Position numbers and translations under genes: made by a program. From assembly GCA_030835875.1 (NCBI GenBank), contig JAURQY010000104.1, positions 1 to 6,078 of the forward strand: a DNA stretch of 6,078 nt, written 5' to 3'. Numbering within the stretch: position 1 is the stretch's first letter; each line of letters opens with the position of its first letter. Below the pieces are notes generated by a model. The model saw only the letters and a program-made list of their open reading frames with translations, was not told the origin of the DNA and made no database searches. Origin of the DNA: Nitriliruptorales bacterium. GTDB taxonomy: Bacteria; Actinomycetota; Nitriliruptoria; Nitriliruptorales; Nitriliruptoraceae. Positions 5,021-6,078 of the stretch are shown in pieces.

Positions 5021-6078
5021 CGAGCCGTCTCCGGGGTTCCGCGTGCGTCGTGGCTGTCGCGCGCCGGCAACCGTAGACCGCGGCGGCGCTGGCGGACGGC
5101 GCCCACGACCGTGAGCAGCACGACCGTGATCGCGACCAGCGCGAGCGCCGGCGTCGCGAACACCGTCGCCCGCACGCCGGCCACCTCGCTCGCGAGCAGC
5201 CGTTCGCCCGACGGGTCGGTGACGCGGACGCGGACGGGGAAGCGGCCCGTCGCGCCCGAGCGCACGGGGACCTCGAGCGACTGCGCACCCGTCGCGTCGG
5301 CGGCGAACGCGAGCTCGCGCATGCGGCCATTGGTCCACGTGAGCGCCGCCGGGCCGGACATCTCGACGCGGACGCGCAGCGGCACGGGACCGGCGTGCGC
5401 GACCGTCAGCGGCACGGTGCCGTCGCGGTCGGTCAGCGTGACGTCCTCGATCGTGATGCTCGACGCCCCGAAGGCGACGTCGACGCCGGCGCGGACGCCG
5501 CCGAGCAGCGCGAGCGCGTCGTCGACGTCGAGCTGGCGCGACGTCGCACGCACGAGCTCGTCGGACGCGTCGCGCAGCGTCCGCTCTCCGACAGGCACGG
5601 CGACCTCACCGTCCCCTCCGGCGACGTCCACCGCGCCGACCAGCAGCTCGAGGTCGCGTGCGGCGCGGACGAGCGCGTCGCGCAACCGGTCGGCGATCGG
5701 CGCGACCCGCTGGTCGGCGAGCCGGGCGGGGGTCCGTGCACCCGCGGTCGCAGCGACGAGCGACTCGGGTGCGGCGGGGGTGAGCCAGGGTGCGGCACCG
5801 AGGCGGGTGAGCAGCTCGGCGGCGAAGCGCGGGTCCGGGTCGAAGCCGGCGGGCGGGAGGAGGACGAGGGATCGCCCCGCCCGGCCCGGCGCCTCGAGGT
5901 GCACCATCGCCGTGCGCACGAGCACCTCCTGTGCGGCGCGCACCGGGTCGCCCGGATCCCGTCTGCTCGATGCACCGAGTGCGACGGAGAGGTAGGGGTC
6001 GCCGACGAGCGCGGCGATCGGCCGACCCGTCGGGCTCCGCAGGGTCCGCACCGGCTCCTCGAGGGGGACGTCGAGCGC
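5017..6078 (-). CDS. DUF6049 family envelope protein, C-terminal part (5' end outside window)
   Basis: The frame is open through the right edge (first visible residues ALDVPLEEPVRTL), so the 353 residues seen are the C-terminal part of a longer protein; family members are usually about 700-800 residues with an N-terminal signal sequence. Recognisable family text is SLVLLPPAGFDPDPRF followed by APWLTPA (about residues 66-103), then a beta-rich segment around ITIEDVTLTDRDGTVPLTV that resembles an extracytoplasmic Ig-like fold. One hydrophobic span lies at about 309-328 of the visible part (bases 5154-5095). It is followed by RQRRR and a short charged tail, giving an outside domain with the C-terminus in the cytoplasm. 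The function of DUF6049 is not established; Rv3909 is the mycobacterial relative and it precedes MviN/MurJ. Here its stop overlaps the start of the kinase gene by four bases, implying coupled translation. A GTG at 6051 is an internal codon, not the true start. Confidence 0.85.
   Translation of the reverse strand, partial: ALDVPLEEPVRTLRSPTGRPIAALVGDPYLSVALGASSRRDPGDPVRAAQEVLVRTAMVHLEAPGRAGRSLVLLPPAGFDPDPRFAAELLTRLGAAPWLTPAAPESLVAATAGARTPARLADQRVAPIADRLRDALVRAARDLELLVGAVDVAGGDGEVAVPVGERTLRDASDELVRATSRQLDVDDALALLGGVRAGVDVAFGASSITIEDVTLTDRDGTVPLTVAHAGPVPLRVRVEMSGPAALTWTNGRMRELAFAADATGAQSLEVPVRSGATGRFPVRVRVTDPSGERLLASEVAGVRATVFATPALALVAITVVLLTVVGAVRQRRRGLRLPARDSHDARGTPETAR
5029..5032 (-). promoter_or_regulatory. 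ribosome binding site of the kinase gene
   Basis: GGAG on the minus strand lies eight bases before the ATG at 5020, inside the last codons of the DUF6049 gene. Together with the ATGA overlap it fixes the kinase start and rejects the longer frame upstream, which would overlap DUF6049 by over 300 bases and encodes Arg-rich text. Confidence 0.7.
5095..5154 (-). other. transmembrane segment near the C-terminus of the DUF6049 protein
   Basis: Twenty residues that are almost all Ala, Leu, Val, Ile and Thr are followed directly by RQRRR. The positive-inside rule places the large N-terminal part outside the membrane. Confidence 0.75.

Noticed and set aside
4040..5995. Long plus-strand open frame of 651 codons opposite the kinase and DUF6049 genes
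   Set aside because: It is antisense to two well-supported genes. Its product is low-complexity Arg/Ala/Ser/Thr-rich text with no recognisable domain, as expected for non-coding frames in very GC-rich DNA.
1..6078. Search for origin-proximal sites (parS, DnaA boxes), tRNAs, insertion sequences and CRISPR repeats
   Set aside because: No parS-like palindrome, DnaA-box cluster, tRNA-like fold, terminal inverted repeats or regularly spaced repeats were seen. Origin proximity is suggested only by gene order.

Overview
The window is a short stretch of a very GC-rich bacterial chromosome in which every gene I can support lies on the minus strand, reading right to left. Gene content and order (DUF6049 protein, membrane-anchored protein kinase, thioredoxin reductase, thioredoxin, CwlM-type amidase homologue) match the conserved cell-envelope/redox cluster that many Actinomycetota carry near the replication origin (in mycobacteria the Rv3909-Rv3915 block). 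The aminotransferase after cwlM would fit a Micrococcales-type member such as a Cellulomonas relative. That placement is inference; no 16S or other marker is present.

Layout in transcription order: (1) 5017-6078, C-terminal half of a DUF6049 envelope protein, cut by the right edge; (2) 3404-5020, a complete Hanks-type Ser/Thr kinase with one membrane span and an extracytoplasmic galactose-binding-like domain, overlapping gene 1 by an ATGA; (3) 2397-3359, trxB; (4) 2015-2335, trxA; (5) 905-1975, a cwlM-like protein with two peptidoglycan-binding domains and a degenerate amidase domain; (6) 1-866, the N-terminal 288 residues of a fold-type I PLP aminotransferase, cut by the left edge. Gaps are -4, 44, 61, 39 and 38 bases, so a single operon is plausible. 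I see no convincing promoter, terminator, RNA gene, mobile element, CRISPR array, parS site or DnaA-box cluster, and no gene-free stretch over about 60 bases.

The unusual points are in the wall-control genes. In mycobacteria and streptomycetes the galactose-binding-like domain and a kinase-like domain form the C-terminal part of the lipid II flippase MurJ/MviN, encoded right after the DUF6049 gene. Here the flippase transmembrane part is absent: the DUF6049 gene runs straight into a free-standing kinase that keeps all core catalytic residues. Downstream, the CwlM homologue has no signal peptide, has lost both zinc-ligand histidines of the Amidase_3 family while keeping two glutamates, and ends without the C-terminal tail where mycobacterial CwlM is phosphorylated. 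A kinase-plus-pseudoamidase wall-control circuit next to a thioredoxin couple is a reasonable hypothesis, but the links between the parts are inferred from neighbourhood and family knowledge.
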